Origin: Brevibacterium sp. 'Marine'
GTDB lineage: Bacteria; Actinomycetota; Actinomycetes; Actinomycetales; Brevibacteriaceae
Direction of reading: 5' to 3'
Length of the DNA: 64,000 nt
Assembly (NCBI RefSeq): GCF_012844365.1
Contig: NZ_CP051626.1
Coordinates: forward strand, 2,108,001 to 2,172,000
Shown: piece after piece, positions 39,154 to 46,485 of the stretch
How the letters are laid out: each line of letters begins with the position of its first letter
Position numbering within the stretch: the first letter of the stretch is position 1
The notes under the pieces: model-generated
Told to the model about the DNA's origin: nothing
Databases searched by the model: none
What the model saw: the letters and a program-made list of their open reading frames with translations, nothing else
Translations under genes and position numbers: made by a program

Positions 39154-39732
39154 ATGTTTGGCAGTCATCGATCGAAGAAGGATATGGTCAGGCACGCTCA
39201 GCAGATCACAACGGCAGACACCGCCCTTGATGACGATATGCGGTCTCGGATCATCAAGTATTCGATCACCATGGGCATCAGGACGGTCTGCTTCGTGGCC
39301 GCCTATTTCGCTTTCGTCGCCGATCTGCACATCCTCATGTGGATCTGCGTGGCAGGTGCCGTCGTCCTCCCCTACCCTGCGGTGATCTTCGCCAATGCGG
39401 GCCGCGAACGCACCAGCGATGATCGTTCCGCACTGCTCGAACCGGCCCCGCTGGCGGAGCTGCCGCCGGCGCGCGGTGAGACGATCTCCGGCGACACCCT
39501 CGACGGGGAGACCGTCGAAGAGGAAACAGTCGACGACGCAGATCCCGGAGGCGGCGCAGATCCCCGAGGCGGCGACCCGGACGGGACCGACCCCGACGCG
39601 ACCGATTCAGGCGCGGATCACCAGCACGAAACGATCCGGGGCGAGACGGTCCCGGGAGAGACCATCCCGGGAGAAACCGTCCAAGGTGAGACCGTCGACG
39701 ACAACGACGACGACAGGAGGGACCAGGTTTGA
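39154..39732 (+). CDS. DUF3099 membrane protein with acidic repeat tail
   Basis: A 192-residue protein. Residues 18-90 are DUF3099: ITTADTALDDDMRSRIIKY, then two close membrane helices (TVCFVAAYFAFVADLHILMW and ICVAGAVVLPYPAVIFANAG). The remaining 100 residues are a highly acidic, disordered tail with repeated GET units (GETISGDTLDGETVEEETV and, near the end, GETVPGETIPGETVQGETV). Both ends are probably cytosolic. The function is unknown; the family is common in actinobacteria. AAAGGAC precedes the ATG. It starts an operon with the 70-residue protein and SURF1. Confidence 0.85.
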   Translation: MFGSHRSKKDMVRHAQQITTADTALDDDMRSRIIKYSITMGIRTVCFVAAYFAFVADLHILMWICVAGAVVLPYPAVIFANAGRERTSDDRSALLEPAPLAELPPARGETISGDTLDGETVEEETVDDADPGGGADPRGGDPDGTDPDATDSGADHQHETIRGETVPGETIPGETVQGETVDDNDDDRRDQV

Positions 39733-39941
39733 GCGAGCAGCTGCAGTGCTCCGCGAAGGAATGCCGGGCGTTCGCGACCCGCGCCCTGCTGTGGAACAAC
39801 CCCCGCGTCCACACCCCTGAGAGGAAGAAGACGTGGTTGGCCTGTGATGAGCATCTCGTCTATCTGCGTGACTTTCTGACGCTGCGCGACTTCTTCATCA
39901 CCGACGTCTCCGTCGACGAGATTCCAGAGGATGCAGGTTGA
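39729..39941 (+). CDS. Small Cys/His conserved hypothetical protein
   Basis: A 70-residue protein conserved in actinobacteria and sometimes mislabelled acetone carboxylase. CSAKECRAFATRALLWNNP, then WLACDEHLVYLRDFL give a C-x4-C...C-x2-H pattern that could bind one zinc ion. FFITDVSVDEIP closes the protein. The TTG at 39729 overlaps the DUF3099 stop, with AGGAGG 8 nt upstream. It is followed by SURF1 with a 4-bp overlap, so its role may be linked to oxidase assembly; that is inference from position only. Confidence 0.8.
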   Translation: MSEQLQCSAKECRAFATRALLWNNPRVHTPERKKTWLACDEHLVYLRDFLTLRDFFITDVSVDEIPEDAG

Positions 39942-40843
39942 GCCGTTATTCCTTCCTCTTCTCCGCACGCTGGCTCAAATACATCGCCATGGCGATCATC
40001 GTCATCATCGCCTGCGTGTTCCTCGCCCTGTGGCAGAAGGACCGCCGCGATCAGCGCGAGCAGGAGATCGCGACGATCACCGCGAACTACTCCGCCGACC
40101 CCGTCGACATCACCTCGGTGCTCTCGACACCGGATTCCACGCTGGGCACCACCGATGAGTGGACCCAGGTGGAACTGACCGGTGAGTACTCCGACTCCGA
40201 CACCGTCCTCGCGCGCAACCGCACAGTCGGAGACGAACCCGGCTTCTATGTGGTGACTCCGTTCGAGATCAGCGGCGGTTCGACGATCGCCGTCGTCCGC
40301 GGATTCACCGCCGAACAGGATTCCGTGCCGCCGGCGCCGCAGGGTGAGCAGACCGTGGTCGCTCATCTGCGTCCCGCTCAGGACGGGTCCGAGGATGAGA
40401 ACCCGAAGGGCCTCATCAAAGCCATCGATCCCGCGCGCATTCCCGGAATGGATGACGCCTATTCGCATGTCTATGTCGAGGCCTCACCAGCGGAGACCGG
40501 CGGTTCCCCGGAAGAAGCACTGACCCCGCTGCCGATGCCCGAGCTCGATCCGGGCAACCACCTGTCCTATATGCTCCAGTGGTTCGCCTTCGGGATCATG
40601 ATCATCATCGCCGTGGTCATCTCGGCCCGCCGTGAACGCAAGGCCGCCGCCGAGGCGGTCGAACACGGCGCTGCTGCCGAAAATGACATGGTCGTCATCG
40701 ACAAAGCCGCGCTCGATGCGGGGGCGAAGATCAGCCAGCCGGGCAGCCGCTACGGCCGCAACCGCTGGGCCTCGCCCACCGTGCGCGGGCAGGCAGAAGC
40801 CGACGAGGATGCCCTGTTCGAGGAGCGCTTCCGTTCCCAGTGA
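39938..40843 (+). CDS. SURF1-family cytochrome oxidase assembly protein
   Basis: A 301-residue membrane protein with helices at about residues 14-33 and 210-228 and an extracytoplasmic domain between them, the SURF1/Shy1 topology. LARNRTVGDEPGFYVVTPFE is the conserved R-x2-x-G-x2-G-x2-V-x-T-P motif, AVVRGFTAEQ the V-x-R-G-W counterpart, and NHLSYMLQWFAFGIMIIIAV the C-terminal N-H-x2-Y-x2-Q-W-F motif. It helps insert haem a into aa3-type oxidase; ctaA and ctaB are 11-14 kb away. The start is TTG 39938. Confidence 0.92.
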   Translation: MSRYSFLFSARWLKYIAMAIIVIIACVFLALWQKDRRDQREQEIATITANYSADPVDITSVLSTPDSTLGTTDEWTQVELTGEYSDSDTVLARNRTVGDEPGFYVVTPFEISGGSTIAVVRGFTAEQDSVPPAPQGEQTVVAHLRPAQDGSEDENPKGLIKAIDPARIPGMDDAYSHVYVEASPAETGGSPEEALTPLPMPELDPGNHLSYMLQWFAFGIMIIIAVVISARRERKAAAEAVEHGAAAENDMVVIDKAALDAGAKISQPGSRYGRNRWASPTVRGQAEADEDALFEERFRSQ

Positions 40844-40894
40844 GCCGATCAGCCGGGTGAGGCCGACCGGCTCAGCCGAGTGCGTTGAACCGGC

Positions 40895-42493
40895 TCAGGC
40901 GAGCGTGACGAGGTCGAGGTACGTGTCGTTCCACAGATCCTCGTCGCCGTCGGGCAGCAAGAGCACGCGGTCGGGATCGAGCGCGGACACCGCACCTTCA
41001 TCGTGGGTGACGAGCACGATCGCACCTTCGTAGCGGCGGATCGCCGAGAGGATCTCCTCACGGGAGGCGGGATCGAGGTTGTTCGTCGGCTCGTCGAGCA
41101 GCAGCACGTTCGCACTCGAGACGACAAGAGTGGCCAGCGCCAGACGTGTCTTCTCTCCACCGGAGAGTACTCCGGCAGGCTTGTGCACATCGTCACCGCT
41201 GAACAGGAACGATCCGAGCACATTGCGCACCGCGGTGTCATCGAGATGCGGGGAGTTCCTCGACATGTTCTCCAGAACGGTGCGCTCGAGGTCGAGAGTC
41301 TCGTGCTCCTGCGCGTAGTATCCGAGCTTGAGACCGTGTCCCGGCACGACCTCTCCGGAATCGGGTTCGTCGAGTCCGGCGAGCAGTCGCAGCAGAGTCG
41401 TCTTGCCGGCCCCGTTGTAGCCGAGTACGACGACTCGTGTGCCCTTGTCGATTGCGAGGTCGACACCGGTGAACACCTCGGTCGAGCCGAAGCTGCGGGA
41501 GAGTCCCTCGGCCGTCAGCGGCACACGACCGCAGTCGGCCGGGGCGGGGAAGCGCAGATTCGCAACCTTCTCCGTGGCGCGTTCGTCCTCGAGCCCGGCG
41601 AGCAGTCGGTCGGCGCGCTTGGCCATCTGCTGGGCGGCGACCGTCTTCGTCGCCTTCGCCATCATCTTGTTCGCCTGGGCGTTGAGCGCCGCAGCCTTCT
41701 TCTCGGCATTGGCACGTTCGCGGCGGCGACGCCGCTCATCGTCCTCACGCTGTTTGAGGTAGAGCCGGTAGCCCATCGAATAGATGTCGATGGTCTGACG
41801 CGTGGCATCGAGGAAGAAGACCTTGTTGACCACCTCGTCGATGAGGTCGAGGTCGTGGCTGATGATGATCAGACCACCGGAGTAGGCCTTGAGATGGTCG
41901 CGCAGCCACAGCACGGATTCCGCGTCGAGGTGGTTCGTCGGCTCGTCGAGGATCATCGTGTCCGGAGCCGAGAACAGGATCCGGGCGAGTTCCACACGCC
42001 GGCGCTGACCGCCGGACAGCGTCCCGATCTCCTGGCTGATCAGTGCCTCGTCGAGGCCGAGGTTCGCGGCGATGGCGAAGGCTTCGGACTCGGCTGCATA
42101 GCCGCCGGCGGCGATGAACTCGGCTTCGATGCGCGGGTACCGGTCGATGGCCTTCGTCGCCACCTTCTCGTCCGGAGAGGCCATCTGCCGTTCGGCCTTG
42201 CGCAGACGCTTGACGAGGACATCGAGGTCGCGCACCGAGAGGATGCGTTCCATTCCGGTGGCGGTGAGGTCACCGCTGCGCGGATCCTGCGGCAGATAGC
42301 CGACGGTGCCGGAGATCGACACGGATCCGGATTGAGCCGGGTGTCCGCCCATGATCACCTTGGTCAGGGTCGTCTTGCCGGCGCCGTTGCGGCCGACGAG
42401 ACCGACACGGTCGCCCTTGTCGACGCGGAAGGACACTTCGGACATGAGTGTGCGGGCGCCGACGGCGACTTCGAGGCCGGAGGCCTGAATCAT
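40895..42493 (-). CDS. ABC-F family ATPase
   Basis: A 532-residue soluble protein with two ATP-binding domains and no membrane segments. Domain 1: GLVGRNGAGKTTLTKVI, LSGGQRRRVELARILF, MILDEPTNHLD. Domain 2: VLGYNGAGKTTLLRLLAG, LSGGEKTRLALATLVV, LLLDEPTNNLD. The charged linker (about residues 245-300, RREDDERRRRRERANAEKKA) is the P-site tRNA interaction motif. ABC-F proteins act on the ribosome in translation regulation or antibiotic protection; this one matches Rv1473 by position. The ATG overlaps the RNase HI stop by 4 bp. Confidence 0.93.
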   Translation of the reverse strand: MIQASGLEVAVGARTLMSEVSFRVDKGDRVGLVGRNGAGKTTLTKVIMGGHPAQSGSVSISGTVGYLPQDPRSGDLTATGMERILSVRDLDVLVKRLRKAERQMASPDEKVATKAIDRYPRIEAEFIAAGGYAAESEAFAIAANLGLDEALISQEIGTLSGGQRRRVELARILFSAPDTMILDEPTNHLDAESVLWLRDHLKAYSGGLIIISHDLDLIDEVVNKVFFLDATRQTIDIYSMGYRLYLKQREDDERRRRRERANAEKKAAALNAQANKMMAKATKTVAAQQMAKRADRLLAGLEDERATEKVANLRFPAPADCGRVPLTAEGLSRSFGSTEVFTGVDLAIDKGTRVVVLGYNGAGKTTLLRLLAGLDEPDSGEVVPGHGLKLGYYAQEHETLDLERTVLENMSRNSPHLDDTAVRNVLGSFLFSGDDVHKPAGVLSGGEKTRLALATLVVSSANVLLLDEPTNNLDPASREEILSAIRRYEGAIVLVTHDEGAVSALDPDRVLLLPDGDEDLWNDTYLDLVTLA

Positions 42494-43128
42494 TCTGTCT
42501 CCAAACTGCGGCCGATGAGTTCGGCCAGAAATTCTTGGGGGTGGATGCCGCGGGCCTGTGCCCGGGCGACGAGTTCATCCGCGACTGAGGACGGGACGCG
42601 ACAGGACACGACGGTGGAGTTCGGCTCTGCCGGTTCGTCGTCTGCCGTCGCGGTCGACGTGCCCGCGGGGACGTATCCGGGGCCCTCCGGCACGGGCGTG
42701 CCCTTCTGGAAGGCGGTGGCGGCCGCGCGGGCGCGATCATCCGCAGCCTCATTGAGTTCGTGGTTGTTGTGGCCCTTGACCCACTCGAACTCGACCGTCC
42801 GCCCGCTCAATGCCTCATCGAGAGACGCTAAGAGGTCCTTGTTGAGGACTTCTTTTCCATCGGCCTTCTTCCACCCTTTGCGCTTCCACCCCGGCATCCA
42901 TTTGGTCAGGGCGTTGATGACGTACTGCGAATCACAGTATATCTTCAGCCCGTCATCGCTGTCCGCGGTCGACCGGAGCAGGTCGAGGACGGCCATGAGC
43001 TCACCGCGGTTGTTCGTCGCGTTCTTCCACCCGCCGGCATGCCAGGAGGTGTCGTCGATGTACCAGGCCCACCCGGCGGGTCCGGGGTTGCCGAGTGCGG
43101 ATCCGTCGGCGGCAGCGATGATCGTCAA
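42490..43128 (-). CDS. rnhA: Ribonuclease HI with ribbon-helix-helix-like tail
   Basis: A 212-residue protein. Residues 1-135 are RNase HI, which cuts RNA in RNA-DNA hybrids: AAADGSALGNPGPAGWAWY (first Asp), NNRGELMAVLDLL (Glu), YCDSQYVINAL (Asp), WVKGHNNHELNEAADDRA (His and Asp). After a Pro/Gly-rich linker with a VPAGT element, residues 168-212 (STVVSCRVPSSVADELVARA, then a second helix) look like a ribbon-helix-helix DNA-binding unit. TTG 43128 is chosen because AAGGAG lies 5 nt upstream; a GTG at 43164 has no ribosome site. It is co-transcribed with the ABC-F gene. Confidence 0.88.
   Translation of the reverse strand: MTIIAAADGSALGNPGPAGWAWYIDDTSWHAGGWKNATNNRGELMAVLDLLRSTADSDDGLKIYCDSQYVINALTKWMPGWKRKGWKKADGKEVLNKDLLASLDEALSGRTVEFEWVKGHNNHELNEAADDRARAAATAFQKGTPVPEGPGYVPAGTSTATADDEPAEPNSTVVSCRVPSSVADELVARAQARGIHPQEFLAELIGRSLETE
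42659..42672. repeat. VPAGT palindrome, copy 5 (in rnhA)
   Basis: GTGCCCGCGGGGAC, one mismatch from consensus, read Val-Pro-Ala-Gly-Thr exactly in the linker joining RNase HI to its C-terminal tail. Confidence 0.8.
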
Positions 43129-43241
43129 TGGGTCTCCTTGGAAAGTCGGATTCCATTCTTTCACGCCGCACTCGGGATCTCCGGCCGCGGGGCGGTGATC
43201 TCCGCGACCCTGCCCGGAGACGATGGCCGGATCGGACGACG

Positions 43242-43287
43242 ATCGCCGAGGCGGGGCGACCTGAGAAGGTCAGCCCCGCCTCGGCGA
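43242..43287. terminator. Hairpin after the suf operon
   Basis: A long GC-rich inverted repeat (ATCGCCGAGGCGGGG, a bulge, GACCT and the complement) 18 nt after the sufT stop; likely terminator of the suf operon, upstream of rnhA. Confidence 0.75.
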
Positions 43288-43304
43288 TGGTGTTCAGTCT
43301 TGGA

Positions 43305-43640
43305 TCAGATGTTGAATCCGAGGGCGCGCATCTGTTCGCGGCCGTCCTCGGTGATCTTCTCCGGACCCCATGGCGGCATCCAGACCCAGTTGATCCGGTA
43401 GGCCGGCACGATCCCCTCGAGCGACTGTGCGGTCTGGTCCTCGATGACGTCGGTCAGCGGGCAGGCCGCCGAGGTCAGGGTCATCTCGATCACGGCGGTG
43501 CCGTCGTCTTCGACCGAGAGTCCGTACACGAGGCCGAGGTCGACGATGTTGACACCGAGCTCGGGATCGACGACGTCCATCATCGCCTCGCGCACTTCGT
43601 CGACGCTGGCATTCTGCGGTGCGTCAATGACTTCAGGCAT
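43305..43640 (-). CDS. sufT: MIP18/DUF59 Fe-S assembly protein
   Basis: A 111-residue DUF59 protein: MMDVVDPELGVNIVDLGLVY near residue 20 is the family hallmark, TLTSAACPLTDVIEDQT holds the conserved cysteine, and WMPPWGPEKITEDGREQMRA the C-terminus. It helps mature Fe-S proteins and is the last gene of the suf operon, equivalent to Rv1466. GAGGAG lies before the ATG, and the 5' end overlaps sufU by 8 bp. Confidence 0.94.
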   Translation of the reverse strand: MPEVIDAPQNASVDEVREAMMDVVDPELGVNIVDLGLVYGLSVEDDGTAVIEMTLTSAACPLTDVIEDQTAQSLEGIVPAYRINWVWMPPWGPEKITEDGREQMRALGFNI

Positions 43641-44112
43641 TGTGTTTCTCCTCACGAGCTGCTTGTGCTTGGTTGAGTGCGTCCTTGAACGCCATCCATG
43701 CCAGGAGAGCGCATTTGATCCTGGCCGGGAACTTCGACACTCCGGTGAACGCCGCGGCGTCCCCGAGAATCGACTCATCCGCGTCCATTGTCCCACGGGA
43801 ATGCATGAGTTCGTGGAACGCGCCTTCGATCTCGAGCATCTGCGACACGGAGGAATCGGCGGCCAGTTCGGACAGCACTGAGGCCGAGGCCATCGAGATC
43901 GAACAGCCGTCTCCGGTCCACCGCACCGCGATCGTGCCGTCATCACGCAGTTCGGTTTCGAGTTCGATCTCATCGCCGCACGTGGGGTTCACCTGATGCG
44001 AATGTCCGTGCGGTGACTCTGCTGCGTCACGGAGCAGTTCGGTGTTGCCGATGCGTGCCCGCGACTGGTCGAGGATGACCTGCTGGTAGAGCTGCTGCAT
44101 CTGTGTGCTCAT
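43633..44112 (-). CDS. sufU: SufU Fe-S scaffold / sulfur acceptor
   Basis: A 159-residue IscU-like protein of the Gram-positive SufU type, which takes sulfur from SufS through a zinc-bound cysteine. The ligands are visible: NPTCGDEIE (Cys and Asp) near residue 47, WTGDGCSISMASAS near 70, and KFPARIKCALLAWMAF near 130. The 18-20-residue insertion before the third cysteine distinguishes SufU from IscU. It lies 16 nt after sufS in the suf operon. Confidence 0.95.
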   Translation of the reverse strand: MSTQMQQLYQQVILDQSRARIGNTELLRDAAESPHGHSHQVNPTCGDEIELETELRDDGTIAVRWTGDGCSISMASASVLSELAADSSVSQMLEIEGAFHELMHSRGTMDADESILGDAAAFTGVSKFPARIKCALLAWMAFKDALNQAQAAREEKHNA

Positions 44113-44128
44113 CGGTTCGCTCCCCTCC

Positions 44129-45379
44129 TCATGCGGCTCCGAAGAAGGGCCGCACTTCCGCCAGAGCAGAAAGGAAGCGGGTGCAGTCTTCGACGTTGTT
44201 GTACAGATACGTGCTCGCCCGCGTCGAGGCGGTGACCCCGAAGCGGCGGTGCAGCGGCTGAGCGCAGTGGTGGCCCACCCGCACGGCGATGCCCTGCGAG
44301 TCGAGATACTGTCCGACGTCGTGGGCGTGCACGCCGTCGACGTCGAAGGCCACCGTCCCGATCCGGTCTTCGGCCTCGCCGAGGATGCGGATTCCGGGGA
44401 TCTGGCCGATCCCGTCGAGGAGGACTCGGGCGAGCTCCTTCTCATGTTCGAGAACATTGTCCAGCCCCACCTCGGTGAGGTAGCCGATCGCTGTCGCGAA
44501 TGCCGCCACCTCGGCGACCGGCTGCGTGCCGGCCTCGAACCGCTGCGGAGCGGGCATGAACGCGGTCTCGTCCATGGTCACCGTGGTGATCATGGATCCG
44601 CCCGTGAGCACCGGCGGCAGAGCGTCGAGCAGCTCCGCCTTGCCCCACAGCGCACCCAGACCGGTGGGGCCGAGAGCCTTGTGGGCGGAGAAGGCGGCGA
44701 AGTCGACGTCGAGGTCGACGAAGTCCACGGGCATATGCGGTACGGACTGGCAGGCGTCGAGCACGACGTAGGCTCCGACGGCGCGGGCCCGTTCGACGAG
44801 GCGGTCGACCGGGTTGATCGTGCCGAGGACGTTGGAGACGTGCGTGAACGCGAGCACCTTCGTCGATTCGTCGACGATCGTGTCGAGGTCGGTCAGATCG
44901 AGTTCACCGGAATCGGTGACCGGCAGCCAGCGCAGCTGTGCTCCTGTGGAGGCGGCCAGCTGCTGCCACGGCACGAGATTCGCGTGATGCTCCATCTCGG
45001 TCACCACGATCGAATCACCGGGGACGAGGGCGAAGCGCTCCGCGTCGTCTCCCCCGAAGCCGTGGCTGGCCCGATCCATGCCGAGGGCCACGATGTTGAG
45101 CGCCTCGGTGGCGTTCTTCGTCCAGCACACCTGCTCCGGTGTCCCGCCGACGAGTCCGGCAGCCGCGATCCGACCGTTCTCGAAGGCGTCCGTGGCCTCG
45201 ACGGCCAGGGAGTGTGCGCCCCGGTGGACGGCGGCGTTGCGCTGCTGGAAGTACTCGACGAAGGTGTCGATGACGCACTGCGGCTTCTGCGATGTCGCGC
45301 CCGAGTCGAGATACGACAGCGGCGACTCCCCGACCCTCACATCGAGGATCGGGAAGTCGCCCCTCAGACGTGAGAACAT
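44129..45379 (-). CDS. sufS: Cysteine desulfurase SufS
   Basis: A 416-residue PLP enzyme that makes persulfide from cysteine. TEMEHHANLVPWQQLA, DACQSVPHMPVDF and the PLP lysine in AAFSAHKALGPTG (near residue 227) are canonical. The persulfide cysteine is in VGHHCAQPLHRRFG near residue 367, in the short loop of group II desulfurases. The start ATG shares one base with the sufC stop (TGATG), so translation is coupled. It partners SufU. Confidence 0.96.
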   Translation of the reverse strand: MFSRLRGDFPILDVRVGESPLSYLDSGATSQKPQCVIDTFVEYFQQRNAAVHRGAHSLAVEATDAFENGRIAAAGLVGGTPEQVCWTKNATEALNIVALGMDRASHGFGGDDAERFALVPGDSIVVTEMEHHANLVPWQQLAASTGAQLRWLPVTDSGELDLTDLDTIVDESTKVLAFTHVSNVLGTINPVDRLVERARAVGAYVVLDACQSVPHMPVDFVDLDVDFAAFSAHKALGPTGLGALWGKAELLDALPPVLTGGSMITTVTMDETAFMPAPQRFEAGTQPVAEVAAFATAIGYLTEVGLDNVLEHEKELARVLLDGIGQIPGIRILGEAEDRIGTVAFDVDGVHAHDVGQYLDSQGIAVRVGHHCAQPLHRRFGVTASTRASTYLYNNVEDCTRFLSALAEVRPFFGAA

Positions 45380-46134
45380 CAGGCCTTCTGGAAGAAGCGG
45401 TCGTAGCCTTCGTTCTCGAGGCGTTCGGCCAGTTCCGGTCCGCCTTCCTCGGCCACCTTGCCCTCGATGATCACGTGGACGTGATCGGGCTTGATGTAGT
45501 TGAGGATGCGCGTGTAGTGGGTGATGAGCATGATGCCGACGTCGGTGGCGTCCTTGACGCGGTTGACGCCTTCGGACACGATGCGCAGCGCGTCGACGTC
45601 GAGGCCGGAGTCGGTCTCGTCGAGGACGGCGAACTTCGGCTTCAGCATCTCGAGCTGCAGGATCTCGTGACGCTTCTTCTCGCCACCGGAGAAGCCTTCG
45701 TTGACGTTGCGCGAAGCGAAGGCGGGATCGACGCGGAGGTTCTCCATGGCCTGCTTGAGGTCCTTGGTCCAATTGCGCAGCTTCGGAGCTTCACCGTCGA
45801 TGGCGGTCTTGGCCGAACGGAGGAAGTTCGTCACGGTCACGCCGGGAACCTCGACGGGATACTGCATGGCCAGGAACAGTCCGGCCTTGGCACGCTCGTC
45901 GACGGACATCTCGAGGACGTCCTCACCGTCGAGGGTGACCGAACCGGAGGTCACTTCGTACTTGGGGTGGCCGGCCAGCGCGTAGGCCAGGGTCGACTTG
46001 CCGGAGCCGTTGGGGCCCATGATGGCGTGGGTCTCGTTCGTGTTGATGACGAGGTTGATGCCGTTGAGGATGGGCTTGAGACCGGTATCGGTGTTGACAC
46101 CGACGTGCAGGTCTTCGATTGTGAGAGTGGACAT
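45379..46134 (-). CDS. sufC: SufC Fe-S assembly ATPase
   Basis: A 251-residue ABC-type ATPase that forms the SufBCD scaffold complex. Walker A IMGPNGSGKSTLAYALAG near residue 34, signature FSGGEKKRHEILQL, Walker B FAVLDETDSGLD, and the switch His in MLITHYTRIL. The NEGFSGGEKKR stretch is the SufC hallmark. AAGGA precedes the ATG. It follows the Rieske gene in the operon. Confidence 0.97.
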   Translation of the reverse strand: MSTLTIEDLHVGVNTDTGLKPILNGINLVINTNETHAIMGPNGSGKSTLAYALAGHPKYEVTSGSVTLDGEDVLEMSVDERAKAGLFLAMQYPVEVPGVTVTNFLRSAKTAIDGEAPKLRNWTKDLKQAMENLRVDPAFASRNVNEGFSGGEKKRHEILQLEMLKPKFAVLDETDSGLDVDALRIVSEGVNRVKDATDVGIMLITHYTRILNYIKPDHVHVIIEGKVAEEGGPELAERLENEGYDRFFQKA

Positions 46135-46161
46135 AATGATCCTTCTTCTTCGGTCTTGAGG

Positions 46162-46485
46162 TCAGTTCAGGGTGGTGTTCGGGTCGACGAGGATGCGACC
46201 GGCGATCTCTTTGCAGTCATAGACCGCGACGGGTTCGAACGCCGGCGGATTCACCGGTTTGCCCGTTGTGAGGTCGAACTGCGAGCCGTGCAGCCAGCAT
46301 TCGATTGTGCAGTCCTCGACGTCTCCTTCGGCCAACGACACCTCACCGTGGGTGCACAGGTCGTCGATGGCGTGGATGGTGCCGTCGGAGTCGCGAGCGA
46401 TGCAGATCTCATACTCGCCGACCTCGATGCGCATGGTGCCGCCGGGAGCCACCTCGTCGGCGGCCGCCACGTCGATCATGGTCAC
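46162..46485 (-). CDS. Rieske 2Fe-2S ferredoxin in the suf operon
   Basis: A 107-residue Rieske protein. DDLCTHGEVSLAEG (C-x-H) and ECWLHGSQFDLTTGKPVNPP (C-x2-H) ligate the 2Fe-2S cluster. It resembles the ferredoxin subunit of non-haem iron oxygenases but lies between sufD and sufC, as in other Micrococcales, so it may supply electrons for cluster assembly or serve as a client; that is inference. The GTG at 46485 overlaps the sufD stop; an ATG two codons later is possible. Confidence 0.9.
   Translation of the reverse strand: MTMIDVAAADEVAPGGTMRIEVGEYEICIARDSDGTIHAIDDLCTHGEVSLAEGDVEDCTIECWLHGSQFDLTTGKPVNPPAFEPVAVYDCKEIAGRILVDPNTTLN

Noticed and set aside
40844..40894. Terminator between SURF1 and ABC-F genes
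   Set aside because: Only a 7-bp stem (TGAGCCG/CGGCTCA) within a repetitive stretch and no T-tract; too weak to list.
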